A stretch of DNA of 64,000 bases. Origin: Mycobacteroides abscessus ATCC 19977 (GTDB lineage: Bacteria; Actinomycetota; Actinomycetes; Mycobacteriales; Mycobacteriaceae). Shown here in pieces: positions 26,859 to 35,756 of the stretch (its first letter is position 1; each line of letters begins with the position of its first letter). The DNA lies in contig NC_010397.1 in the NCBI RefSeq assembly GCF_000069185.1, positions 992,001-1,056,000 of the forward strand. Direction: 5' to 3'. The position numbers were made by a program, and so were the translations under genes. Under the pieces are notes generated by a model that saw only the letters and a program-made list of their open reading frames with translations, was not told where the DNA came from and did not search any database.

Positions 26859-27716
26859 TCACAGCCCCGTCCGCGGGAACATCATGATGTACAGCTGGCT
26901 GATGGCCAGGTTCACCGTCATCAGCAGCAGGATCGATTCGACGACGGCCGCGTTGACGGAGTTGGCGACGCCGATCGGGCCGCCCTTGGTGGACAGACCC
27001 TTCTGGCAGGCCACCACCGCCACGATCGCGCCGTAGATGACGGCCTTGATCAGGGCCAGGATCATGTCGCCGGGGGTGGCGAAGGCAGAGAAGGTGGTGA
27101 CGAAGCTGCCCGGGGCGCCGTTCTGCCAATACACATTGAATAGGTATGCGCCGAGGAAGCCGACGAAGCAGACGACACCGGTCAGCGCGATGCCGATCAT
27201 GATGGCGGCGGCGAAGCGGGGGACGACGAGCCGCCGGATCACCGAGACGCCCATGACCTCCATGGCGTCCGTCTCTTCCCGCATGGTGCGTGAGCCGAGG
27301 TCGGCGGTGATGGCCGAACCCACAGCGGCCGACATGAGCAGGGCGGCCACCAGGGAGGCGGCCTGCCTGATGATGGCGATGCCACTGGCGGCGCCTGCCA
27401 GCGAGGTCGCACCGACCTGGCCCGCAAGCAGGGCGAACTGGATCGAGAGTGTGACGCCGATGGGCAGCGTGACCAGAATGACCGGGACGACGGCAGTGCC
27501 TGCCTGGAAGGCGCCCTGCCGCACGAATTCCTGCCACTGGAAGTTTCCGGTGAACAGATCGACGAAGAACCATTGGATGGTGCGCACGCCGAGCATGAAC
27601 TGCTCGCCGACTGTCTTGAGTGATTCCAGAGGGTGACGTTTGACGTACCCGGTGGTCCAGTCCTGGATCGCCGCGACGCCATCATTGGTAGCGCGGCGTT
27701 CGTCTTGTGTCGTCAT
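26859..27716 (-). CDS. yrbEA: YrbE family permease A of the Mce lipid importer
   Basis: The 285-residue MlaE-type permease is the first gene of the operon. The MREETDAMEVMGVSVIRRLV coupling helix is plain, followed by RFAAAIMIGIALTGVVCFVGF. The promoter must lie in the 476-base gap upstream, which contains a Crp-like site 66-81 bases before this ATG. No KstR-type TnnAACnnGTTnnA site was seen, which argues against a mce4-type cholesterol operon. The particular mce number cannot be assigned from the sequence alone. Confidence 0.93.
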   Translation of the reverse strand: MTTQDERRATNDGVAAIQDWTTGYVKRHPLESLKTVGEQFMLGVRTIQWFFVDLFTGNFQWQEFVRQGAFQAGTAVVPVILVTLPIGVTLSIQFALLAGQVGATSLAGAASGIAIIRQAASLVAALLMSAAVGSAITADLGSRTMREETDAMEVMGVSVIRRLVVPRFAAAIMIGIALTGVVCFVGFLGAYLFNVYWQNGAPGSFVTTFSAFATPGDMILALIKAVIYGAIVAVVACQKGLSTKGGPIGVANSVNAAVVESILLLMTVNLAISQLYIMMFPRTGL

Positions 27717-28192
27717 CGCAGGTGACCCACACAGACGCAGCTCGGAGGGGTTGCGGCTACGGCGATCAATACAGCTCCCTGTGTGACCTGGAACACAAAT
27801 CCCAGCAATCTACGAGTACGTCTCGGACATCATGGGCTATTCGGTTCCTGGATGCACCCAAAACGCCAAAATGGATTCACCTGTGAACGTAAATTGACGG
27901 TCGTCTACTGGGCTTGTAGTACCCCGTTGTCCTGGCTGTTCGCGTGTTTGCCTTGGCCGGCCGGTTGCTCGACGTAAACGCTTGTTGACGCTTCTAGCAA
28001 ACTTTCATCAACCACTTTGCGTGAGTACGGCTGGCGCTCGGCCGGAATTTAGCGACCAACGCAAGTCTGGGCACGTGGTGTTACCAGACAAATCGCTGGT
28101 AGACACGATTTTCAAATGACGACTATGAGCTGAGTCACACGTTTACAGTGCTGCTCACGTTTCTGGATTCCCTCAAAGGAGAGGTTGCCGTC
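27717..28192. other. 476-bp divergent intergenic region between yrbEA and the large secreted protein
   Basis: No gene is supported here. The region carries promoters for both directions. It contains a Crp-like site (27782-27797) near yrbEA, several stop codons in all frames, and an A/T-richer stretch from 27840 to 27900. The right end holds the strong ribosome site AAAGGAGAGG (28175-28184). The length and position suggest additional regulator sites that I could not identify. Confidence 0.6.
27782..27797. promoter_or_regulatory. Candidate Crp-family binding site upstream of the mce operon
   Basis: TGTGA-N6-ACACA matches the Crp consensus TGTGA-N6-TCACA at 9 of 10 half-site positions. The M. 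tuberculosis Crp (Rv3676) recognises the same core. It lies about 66-81 bases upstream of the yrbEA ATG, a position compatible with activation or repression. Confidence 0.5.
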
Positions 28193-30526
28193 TTGTCCAA
28201 GCGACATCGAAAGTCATCCAAAAAGGTCGTCGTCCAACGCACTGTGACTGCTGCCGGGGCGGTCGCCGCGACGGCTAGCTTGGCTTTTGTCGGCCCGACC
28301 GCGCAGGCAGCGGCGGCGGCGCCGGACTACAAGGGCGCGGTCACCGACTATAAGAACGCGCTCAATAACTACTTATCCGGCACTAATGCGATCGGCACGG
28401 CGGCCGGCGGGGTCTGGAATCCGCTCGCCCAGGGTTCCGGAGGGCTGCTCCCGACCTTCGGGACGAGCCTGACCCACTCAAATCTGACCAAGATCGGCGA
28501 TCTGCCCGATGTGTTGCGGAACCTCGCCAGTACGCCGCTCCCGACGGCCGTGCCGGGCGTCATCCCGGCGATCAAGATCCCGGGGCAGGGATTTGTAGAC
28601 CTTCCGCTGCCCACCACCATCCCCGGCGCGAGTGTCCTCAACGGTCTTGCCAACGCGCTGGACGGGGTGTTCAACAATCCGGTTATTGGGCCCATCGTCA
28701 ACCGGCTCCCACCCCTGAGCGACATCGTCGATGGCCTGATCGCAGAACAGGACACATTCACGGCGGGCTACAACTGGCCGCTGCTGCAGGCCAGTGGTCT
28801 GACGACCATCACGAACACGTTCGTGCAGACGCCGAGCGGGCTCAACATCAAGATTCCGGCCGCGCTGGACCCACTAGGCATCCTGCCCGACTCGGTACGG
28901 ATCTTGCCCGACGGCACACTGCCCAATGTCACGGCGTGGGTCCCGATGGGGGCGGGGAACTACACATTCCCCTTGGGCATGGAGACGGGGTGGTGGGCTA
29001 CGGCGCCCACCCTGATCGTTGACGGTGGTGCGGTAAATGTTCCGCAGACCGTGCTGTCCATCCCGATGTGGGCCAATGGCATCAAGGCGCCGCTGGGGCT
29101 CGGGCAGGCCGGCCAGTTCAACGCGCACGTGCTGATCCCGACGCAGAACGGTATCTATTCGCCGATCGGTACGACGCTCTCCAACTTCTCGATTCCGGTG
29201 CTCGGCCTCGGCATGACGAATCTGAATGTGACGACGGGAAATTACCTCGGTACCAACGGATTCAATGTCAACAATGGTCAGAACGTGATGGTGCTGCAGA
29301 CTCCGTTCAGCGGGGCGCTGCCGGTGCCGCTCGTCTACTCCCTGGGCGGCTTTAATTTCGGGACCGAGGGCGCGGGTTTCACCTTGCCGTCGCTTTTCGG
29401 GGTGGGGCTGATGCCCAGCTTCCAACTGGGCACGGCGCCGGGGGCCAACACGCCGCTCGGTGTCATCCCGCCGAACCTGATTCCGACCGGCGCCGTAGTG
29501 CCCACTCAGCTGATCACGGTCTCCGGCTTGATCAGCACCGCGCTCGGAATCCCTGACCCCACTGTGGAACTCGCCAAGGCCCTTACTCCGCTGTACAAGG
29601 GCTTGGTCACCCCTGCCCTGACGCCGATTTCCGATCTGCTCACGCAGCAGTACGGCAACCTGTTCAACGGTGCGGCGTCGAACACCTTGCAAGCCTCGAA
29701 GTTCTACAAGGATGTCATGACACAGCTCGGCGGATTGATCGGTGCCGCCCCTCTCTCGTCTCCCGTGCCCAAGGCGTTGGCGGCGGCGGATATCCAAGCG
29801 CCGGCAGCCGAGCACGTTGCGGCTCCCGCACCGGCGGCGAAGGAGCCGACCGGCCCGGCCGCGCCCGAGGTCAAGCAGCTCGAAGCTCCGAAGCCGGACA
29901 TCACCTCGAATCTTGTCGCCACCAAGGAGAGGATCGTCGAGAAGGTCACGTCCACAACACTTTCCGTATCGGCACCTACCGTGCCGGAACAGAGCGTGGT
30001 GTCGGTCGGCGAGACCGCGACTTCGCCCGCTGCGGAACCCGTCAAGAATGTCGCCAAGGAAGCGCCCAAGGCCGAGGTGAAAGACGCGAAGGAGGCAGAC
30101 AAACCCGCCAAGCCGGTGGTCAAGGAGAAACTGCAGGACAAGGTCGACAAGGCCACCCAGGCGCTCAAGGATTCGGCGACGGGCTCCATCAAACAGACCA
30201 GGGGCGCGATCACCTCGACCATCACCAACACCGCTGAATCGGCCACCTCGGCGGTGACCGGCGGCGGCACGTCAGCGGCTGCCGCCGAGGGGACCAAGGA
30301 CGCCAAGGCCAAGGACAGTGACTCCGGTAAGCATCACGAGGATGGCTCGGCCGGCAGCCCGAACAAAGTGAAGGTCAAGACCCCCAGCGAGTCTGGTGGC
30401 AAGCACCGTGCCCCTGATGCGTCCGGTGGCGGCTCGAGCGGATCGAATGCCGGTGGTGGTTCGGATGGTTCGGGTTCGCATGGCGGATCCGGTGCCGGTG
30501 GAGGCAAGCACTCAGCCGGCGACTAG
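28193..30526 (+). CDS. Large secreted surface protein of unknown function with Lys/Ala/Gly-rich tail
   Basis: The 777-residue protein begins at TTG 28193 (SKRHRKSSKK), 8 bases after the strong ribosome site AAAGGAGAGG. A frame from 28148 is open but that start lacks such a site. A long basic signal peptide ends near AQAAAA (residues 42-45). The next 500 residues are rich in Gly, Pro, Leu, Asn and Thr with few charges, for example GAGNYTFPLGMETGWWATAP. From about 540 to the end it is low-complexity: Lys/Ala/Glu/Thr-rich, then Gly/Ser-rich with His and Lys. It has no PE or PPE N-terminus. It faces the glycan cluster and overlaps the last glycosyltransferase gene by 4 bases, so surface display or glycosylation is a reasonable guess. 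Confidence 0.75.
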   Translation: MSKRHRKSSKKVVVQRTVTAAGAVAATASLAFVGPTAQAAAAAPDYKGAVTDYKNALNNYLSGTNAIGTAAGGVWNPLAQGSGGLLPTFGTSLTHSNLTKIGDLPDVLRNLASTPLPTAVPGVIPAIKIPGQGFVDLPLPTTIPGASVLNGLANALDGVFNNPVIGPIVNRLPPLSDIVDGLIAEQDTFTAGYNWPLLQASGLTTITNTFVQTPSGLNIKIPAALDPLGILPDSVRILPDGTLPNVTAWVPMGAGNYTFPLGMETGWWATAPTLIVDGGAVNVPQTVLSIPMWANGIKAPLGLGQAGQFNAHVLIPTQNGIYSPIGTTLSNFSIPVLGLGMTNLNVTTGNYLGTNGFNVNNGQNVMVLQTPFSGALPVPLVYSLGGFNFGTEGAGFTLPSLFGVGLMPSFQLGTAPGANTPLGVIPPNLIPTGAVVPTQLITVSGLISTALGIPDPTVELAKALTPLYKGLVTPALTPISDLLTQQYGNLFNGAASNTLQASKFYKDVMTQLGGLIGAAPLSSPVPKALAAADIQAPAAEHVAAPAPAAKEPTGPAAPEVKQLEAPKPDITSNLVATKERIVEKVTSTTLSVSAPTVPEQSVVSVGETATSPAAEPVKNVAKEAPKAEVKDAKEADKPAKPVVKEKLQDKVDKATQALKDSATGSIKQTRGAITSTITNTAESATSAVTGGGTSAAAAEGTKDAKAKDSDSGKHHEDGSAGSPNKVKVKTPSESGGKHRAPDASGGGSSGSNAGGGSDGSGSHGGSGAGGGKHSAGD

Positions 30527-31668
30527 GCGCGCACGGCACCCTGCACGGTTTCGGCGATCCGGGCACGAAATGCCTCGGGCGAGAACTCGCACGCTCGTGC
30601 CCGGATTGTGCCGGCGTCGTAGTCGGCCGGGTCGAAGTCACGCATCAGCGCGGCCAGCTGTTCCACAACCGCGTCATCGGGGCCGGCCCGCATGTGCTCA
30701 CCGGTGATTCCGGGTGTCACCGTGTCCAGGGCGCCGCCCTCGCCCAGTGCGAGAACCGGTGTCCCGCATGCCATCGCCTCGACCGGGACGATGCCGAAGT
30801 CCTCTACTCCCGGCATCAGCAGGGCGCGGCACCGCCGGTACATGTCCAGGAGCACGTCGTCGGAGGCGGCGCCCAGGAACGTGGTCTCGGGCCCCGCGAT
30901 GTCTTCAAGGTGTTCACGGAACCGTCCTTCCCCCAACACCACCAGGCGGCAGTTGGCCCGCTGCGCGGCCCGGATGGCAAGGTCCGCACGCTTGTAAGGC
31001 ACCAGTCTGCCCGCGCACAGATAGAAGTCCTCGCGCCGGATCGATGGGTCGGGCGAGAAGCGGTCGATACGCACCGGTGGGCTGATCACCGTCGACGGCA
31101 GTCCCCACCAGTCACGTATCCGCTCGGCCACGGCGTGTGAGTTCGCGATGACGTGCGACAGGCGCGGTGCGGCGCGCAGCTCGCCGCGGCGTGCGAGCTT
31201 ACCCAACGCGGACAGGGCGATCCGGCCCGCTCGACTTGCCATCTCGTGGTCGCGGAAGGTGCGATCCCAGGCCCAGCGGGCGGGACTGTGCACGTATGCG
31301 ACAACGGGGGCTTCGGTGGCGAAGGCTGCCTGGGTCGCGAACGAGTGATGGCTGATCAGCACCGCGTCGACGTCGTCGCCAAGCGGAAGCTTCCCGAGGG
31401 CGCCGGGTACCAGGGGCAGCAGTGGTGCGTGCGACCTGCGTCCGGTGAGGGCATACGCGTCGTCCAGCCAGGTTCCGGAAATGGGTTCGTGCGGTGCGCC
31501 TTCGGTTCGGCCTGCGGCATGCATCACCTGCCGGCGGCAATGCGGTTCGGTGATGGGAGCGAAGACCTTGGCCTGCGGCCAGGTCTTCATGAACTCGGCG
31601 ACCACCAGCTCCGAGCCGCCGAACTCGGTGAAACGTTCGTGGACGATGGCGACACGCGATGTGCTCAT
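30523..31668 (-). CDS. GT4 family glycosyltransferase
   Basis: The 381-residue GT-B enzyme has the N-terminal VAIVHERFTEFGGSEL and the C-terminal nucleotide-sugar domain with AGRLVPYKRADLAI and PGVEDFGIVPVEAMACGTPV (EX7E-type signature). It resembles GT4 enzymes of O-antigen and exopolysaccharide pathways that transfer mannose-like sugars. The donor cannot be read from sequence. It is the last gene of the minus-strand glycan cluster, 11 bases after the DUF218 gene. Confidence 0.87.
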   Translation of the reverse strand: MSTSRVAIVHERFTEFGGSELVVAEFMKTWPQAKVFAPITEPHCRRQVMHAAGRTEGAPHEPISGTWLDDAYALTGRRSHAPLLPLVPGALGKLPLGDDVDAVLISHHSFATQAAFATEAPVVAYVHSPARWAWDRTFRDHEMASRAGRIALSALGKLARRGELRAAPRLSHVIANSHAVAERIRDWWGLPSTVISPPVRIDRFSPDPSIRREDFYLCAGRLVPYKRADLAIRAAQRANCRLVVLGEGRFREHLEDIAGPETTFLGAASDDVLLDMYRRCRALLMPGVEDFGIVPVEAMACGTPVLALGEGGALDTVTPGITGEHMRAGPDDAVVEQLAALMRDFDPADYDAGTIRARACEFSPEAFRARIAETVQGAVRA

Positions 31669-31678
31669 AACATGCTCC

Positions 31679-32293
31679 TCAGCATCCGAGGGTCAGGAAG
31701 GCCTTGACGTAGCTGCCGGACTGGCGGATGAACATCCACGACCAGAAGGCAACGCCGGAAGGTGCGGGACTGGCGACCATGGTGAGTTCCCCGTCGAAGC
31801 ACTTTCCGACGATGTAACGAGCTCGCGAAACATGCGGGGTGAAAGTGATCACGATGATGTGATGCCAACCTAATTCCTGTGCCTTGGAACGTATTTCCTG
31901 CGCCTCGCCCTCAGTGGTCCACGGATCTGGGATGAAACAGCTCACCGTGAACGTGAAATGGCCCTTGCAGTATTTGTCCATGTTGCGGTCGTCGGCGCCG
32001 GTCGACTGCGAGATCAACAGGTACGGTGCATACCCCCGTTTAGCCAGGTCCAGGCCGACATCGAAACGCTCGTACGGGGTGCCGCCCAGGACGACGATGG
32101 CGTCGGCCGGTCGCAACGGGTCGGTCTGCGGATTCATGTACACCCGCCACCCTGCGGTGATGAAACCGGCGAGCAGGACCGTGACGGTGATGCACACCAA
32201 CAGAATCCGTCGCCGCCGCGGTTTGGGTTCCGGGCTGGGCGCGACGGGCGAGTCCTCGGTAACAGGTGTCTCCTTCGCGTCACTGAAGCTCAT
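31679..32293 (-). CDS. DUF218 (YdcF/SanA-like) membrane-anchored protein
   Basis: The 204-residue protein has a Pro-rich cytoplasmic start, a single membrane segment (LLVCITVTVLLAGFITAGW) and an extracytoplasmic DUF218 domain, with DAIVVLGGTPYERFDVGLDLA as the signature. Proteins of this kind act at the envelope, sometimes on lipid-linked carriers or barrier function, but the chemistry is unclear. Two or three cysteines (KYCKGHF, SCFIPD, GKCFDG) may form disulfides. Its start overlaps the end of the CgeB-like glycosyltransferase by 14 bases, so it belongs to the glycan operon. Confidence 0.8.
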   Translation of the reverse strand: MSFSDAKETPVTEDSPVAPSPEPKPRRRRILLVCITVTVLLAGFITAGWRVYMNPQTDPLRPADAIVVLGGTPYERFDVGLDLAKRGYAPYLLISQSTGADDRNMDKYCKGHFTFTVSCFIPDPWTTEGEAQEIRSKAQELGWHHIIVITFTPHVSRARYIVGKCFDGELTMVASPAPSGVAFWSWMFIRQSGSYVKAFLTLGC

Positions 32294-33284
32294 CGATGAT
32301 CTCCCTGGCCCGGTCGACGTAGCGGTGTGCGTCCTGGGTCACCCGAGCATGGCCGGCCTCCGCGATCTTGGCGGCCTGTGCGGGATGGCGGGCACACCAG
32401 TGCAGCACTTCGCGAAGTTCTGCCTCGTCGGAGAACAGCAGGCATTCGGTTCCTTCGTTGAGGAGCTCACTGTGTTCATCGGTGCGTTCCCCCACGAATA
32501 GACCTCCACACGCGGGGATTTCGAAGGTGCGGCAGGTGTGGGTGTCGCGATTATCGGAGTTGAGCAGTACCAGGTTCGCGGTCACCGACGCGACGGCGGT
32601 CGCGAAATGGTCGCCATAGACGGCGCCGCCGATCGTGGCTCCGGTGGCGCGCAGGGCCGGCACGCGCCGCCAGCCCGGGCCGCGGACAAGCAGGTCCTGT
32701 CCATGCTCGCCGCCGAGGCGGGTCATCAGGGCCGAGCGGTCTGGACGCCGGGCTCCGATGAATCCCACCAGATATTGCCGCGCCACACGTTTGGCGCAGG
32801 GCCGGTGCCACGCCGGGTCATAGGCGCTGTGTACGAACTTCACGCGCCGCGCGCCGCGTTCCAGGAGCTCGGGCACGTTGTGTCGTTTGGTGGTCACCAC
32901 AAGATCCCAACTGCCCTCCTGCGCCAGGTAGTCGGGTGTCGTGTTGTAGGGATTGCCGACATCGTCCGGGCTGTAGTGCACCCGGACGGCCGCGGGCACC
33001 TGAAGGAGACGAGCCTGGTCCAGATGGATCGACTTGAATCCAAACAGCATGTCGGGACCGAATTCCTGGGCAATGTGTTCGATCTGCCGGTGCGCCGATT
33101 CCTGCAGCCACGGCGCACGGCGGCGCATCGCCTTCGAATACACCCACGCCGGTGACAATCTGGTGGGCAGGGTGACCGGGGTGGTGTCGACCACGATCAC
33201 CTCATGACCGGCCTGCCGAAATCCGTCGGCCATGGAGCGTGCGTTGCTGCCCACCCAGTCATCGCCGATAAAAAGTATCTTCAT
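32280..33284 (-). CDS. CgeB-like glycosyltransferase (Glyco_trans_1_2 family)
   Basis: The 334-residue GT-B type protein begins MKILFIGDDWVGSNARSMA. It has a central VHYSPDDVGNPYNTTPDYL segment and a C-terminal block with THTCRTFEIPACGGLFVGER, which matches the CgeB/DUF3880 glycosyltransferases of spore-coat and surface-glycan clusters. Cytosolic, possibly at the membrane face. It overlaps both neighbours by a few bases, so it sits firmly in the operon. The donor sugar is unknown. Confidence 0.84.
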   Translation of the reverse strand: MKILFIGDDWVGSNARSMADGFRQAGHEVIVVDTTPVTLPTRLSPAWVYSKAMRRRAPWLQESAHRQIEHIAQEFGPDMLFGFKSIHLDQARLLQVPAAVRVHYSPDDVGNPYNTTPDYLAQEGSWDLVVTTKRHNVPELLERGARRVKFVHSAYDPAWHRPCAKRVARQYLVGFIGARRPDRSALMTRLGGEHGQDLLVRGPGWRRVPALRATGATIGGAVYGDHFATAVASVTANLVLLNSDNRDTHTCRTFEIPACGGLFVGERTDEHSELLNEGTECLLFSDEAELREVLHWCARHPAQAAKIAEAGHARVTQDAHRYVDRAREIIDELQ

Positions 33285-34579
33285 CGCGCAGCCTCTTCCT
33301 GCGCGGTTTCAGCGGTGGCCGCCGCGCCCCGCTCGCGCCCGGAAAGGTGCCGTACCCGAGCCAAATACCACAGCGCCACACAGAATTCAGCGCCAATGAC
33401 ACCGCCCGTGAGGGCCCACACCGAATGGGTCCACGAGGCGGCGAGCAGCCCGGCCATCGCTGCCGTGGTGCCGACCACCGCGGCGATGAGAACGCCGTGG
33501 GTGTCTTGGCGGACGGGTAGGAGCGCGGTACTGATGTATGAGCTGATGGTGCTCGCCGGAAGAATGAGTAGTTCGGCACGCAAAAGGCCAACGGCTCCGA
33601 GGAATTCACTGCCGAAGATGAGGTGGACAATTGGGGTAGCCAGCACCCACAGTAGTGTCGCGGCAAGCACGGCCACCGCGACGGCGCCCCGCAAGCCCTG
33701 AAAACCGCTGCGCCAGAAGTGCTCATGGCCACTGCGTTTCGCCATCCGCGGCAACAGAACCAACCCGATCATGTCCAAGAGCGACTGCATCGCCCTGACC
33801 AGGCGGTCGCTGGCCGAGAACAGTCCCAGGGACACCGCGTCCAGCATTGCCGAGTAGATGGCGGGCGCCCCCTGGCCGTAGCCGGTGGTCAGCAGTCGTG
33901 AGGTAACGATCGGCCAACTGCTGCGCAGGATTTGGCCTGGCGCGTACGGACGACACAGCGAACCGAATGTCCGCAGGCTGTCCCACCAGGTTCCTGCGAC
34001 CGTGAGGATCGAGGAGCCCAGCAGACAGAGGATGGCGGTCGCCGCATGGGGGGAGTGCGGAAGCAGTACGACGAGCAGAAGCAGGTAGGTGATGCGCCCC
34101 GAACCTTGGTATATCGCCGATGCGATAAAGCGTCCCTGCCCGATCAGGAGCCAGTCGTCGGAGGCGGCCCAGAACCCACCGGTGAAGAGCCCCAGCAGAA
34201 TCATGTGCACGTACGGAGGCACCCCGGCGATCCAACCGGCGCCGAGTGCGGCGCCGAGGACTCCGAGGGTCATCAGTCTCACGGTGAGGTAGTCGGTGCG
34301 AACCTGCTGAAGCTCGGCCGGGGTATTGCGCAGTTCGGGCACGCGGGCGGCGAGAAACGGTGTCATACCCAAGTCGACGACTATCGAGCCGAAGAAATAG
34401 GCGGCCATTCCGACCGCCAGCAGCCCCATGCCCGCCGGGCCGAGCACCCGCGCGAGCAGTGGCACCGTCGCGAAGGTGACCAGATACTGCCCGTACTTTC
34501 CGAAGACGACCGCCCCGAAATCGCGGGCCAGCCGCAGGGCCCGGGGCAGCGTGGTGCTACTTCGAGGTTCGTTAGACAC
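33281..34579 (-). CDS. Wzx-like polysaccharide/oligosaccharide flippase
   Basis: The 432-residue membrane protein starts at GTG 34579 (SNEPRSSTTLPRALRLARDFG) inside the end of the preceding glycosyltransferase gene. Twelve or more hydrophobic segments in the MATE/MOP pattern are visible, for example VVFGKYGQYLVTFATVPLLARVLGP early and SWTHSVWALTGGVIGAEFCV late. Wzx proteins flip polyprenyl-diphosphate-linked oligosaccharides across the inner membrane. The frame is open 53 codons further upstream, but that is read-through of the neighbouring gene. Wzx-type flippases are uncommon in characterised mycobacterial cell-wall pathways. Confidence 0.85.
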   Translation of the reverse strand: MSNEPRSSTTLPRALRLARDFGAVVFGKYGQYLVTFATVPLLARVLGPAGMGLLAVGMAAYFFGSIVVDLGMTPFLAARVPELRNTPAELQQVRTDYLTVRLMTLGVLGAALGAGWIAGVPPYVHMILLGLFTGGFWAASDDWLLIGQGRFIASAIYQGSGRITYLLLLVVLLPHSPHAATAILCLLGSSILTVAGTWWDSLRTFGSLCRPYAPGQILRSSWPIVTSRLLTTGYGQGAPAIYSAMLDAVSLGLFSASDRLVRAMQSLLDMIGLVLLPRMAKRSGHEHFWRSGFQGLRGAVAVAVLAATLLWVLATPIVHLIFGSEFLGAVGLLRAELLILPASTISSYISTALLPVRQDTHGVLIAAVVGTTAAMAGLLAASWTHSVWALTGGVIGAEFCVALWYLARVRHLSGRERGAAATAETAQEEAAR

Positions 34580-35756
34580 GGCGCCCTGCCAGTGGCGTGG
34601 TTGAGCGCCGGGCCAGCATGTCGGAGAGGAACGTCCCCACCGTCTGCGCCGAGTCGGCGATGTCGAAGCGCCGCGCGCGGTCCCGCCCGGCCTGCGCCAA
34701 ACGGATTCGAAGGTCACGGTCTTCGATGAGGTGGTCAAGGGCGTCGGTCAGTTGGCCGGTGTCGCCGGCCCGCACCAGTAGTCCGTGTACACCCGACTCA
34801 ATGGTTTCGGCGGGGCCGCCGGGCTGGGTGGCGATGACCGCGCAGCCTGCACGAAGCCCCTCGACGACCACCTGCCCGAAGGGTTCGGCGATCACGGAGC
34901 AGTGCACGAGGATATCGGCGATGGACAGGATGTCCGTGGGATCGTCGAGATGTCCGGTGAACGTCACCGGCAGCTGCAGCTCGCTGGCCAGGTCCTCCAA
35001 TTCGGTACGAAAGGACTCCTCACCGAAGAAGGTGCCGCCGACCAGATACACCCGCTGCGGTCGGACTCTCGTGTTGGCCAGTGCGCGCAGGAATACGTCT
35101 TGTCCTTTCCACTGCGTGAGCCTGCCAACGACGGCGATCACCGTCTCCGCGGCAGGTCGCTGCGGTGCGTGCTCCACGGCCGGGGTGTGCTGAAAATCCA
35201 GTCCCGGGTAGGCGATCACGCCCGGAAGGCGTCCAGGCCGAAGCGAGCTTTCGGTGGACCGGCTGTTCGCGATGTACCCGTCGGCGACCAGCTTGCCCAG
35301 TATGCGAATGAGGAATGCCAAGGCGGCACCGAAGTATTCGGCCGATATCCGATCGTGCACATGCCAGATCAGGGGGATTCGTGCTCGCTTGGCCGCCACG
35401 GCGGACATGATGAGGGCCTTGGTACTGCCGGCGACGAGCACGTCGGCCCCGTGCTCGCGTACAGCGGCGCCGAGAGACCAGCCGACGCGAACCAGCGAGG
35501 TCGCCCCCGCCAAGCGGCGCAACCAGCCGGAGCCCCGGATGGTGACGCTTCGGCTGTCGAAGGTGTTGGCCAACACCGAAGTTGAGATGCCTTGTGACTT
35601 CATCGCGTTCACCATCGGCCCGTCCTCGGTGTAGACCACCGACGGTTCAAGGATGAGCCCGGTCGATGAGTTGCGTACCGCCGACAGCAGCCGCAGTGTC
35701 GCGAGCTCGGCGCCCGAGGGTGCCGCGGTGTGTGCTACGAATGTCGCCCGGATCAT
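34572..35756 (-). CDS. GT4 family glycosyltransferase
   Basis: The 394-residue GT-B enzyme starts at ATG 35756 (MIRATFVAHTAAPSGAEL). Donor-binding features are VVGRLTQWKGQDVFLRAL and SVIAEPFGQVVVEGLRAGCA. The open frame reaches back to 36560, but that extra part is antisense-like reading of the upstream gene. It overlaps the next upstream gene by 4 bases and the flippase by 8. Cytosolic; donor and acceptor sugars are unknown. Confidence 0.87.
   Translation of the reverse strand: MIRATFVAHTAAPSGAELATLRLLSAVRNSSTGLILEPSVVYTEDGPMVNAMKSQGISTSVLANTFDSRSVTIRGSGWLRRLAGATSLVRVGWSLGAAVREHGADVLVAGSTKALIMSAVAAKRARIPLIWHVHDRISAEYFGAALAFLIRILGKLVADGYIANSRSTESSLRPGRLPGVIAYPGLDFQHTPAVEHAPQRPAAETVIAVVGRLTQWKGQDVFLRALANTRVRPQRVYLVGGTFFGEESFRTELEDLASELQLPVTFTGHLDDPTDILSIADILVHCSVIAEPFGQVVVEGLRAGCAVIATQPGGPAETIESGVHGLLVRAGDTGQLTDALDHLIEDRDLRIRLAQAGRDRARRFDIADSAQTVGTFLSDMLARRSTTPLAGRRV

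Noticed and set aside
28148..28192. Earlier start of the large secreted protein at 28148
   Set aside because: No ribosome site precedes it, while AAAGGAGAGG lies 8 bases before TTG 28193, and the extension would put a second stretch before the signal peptide.
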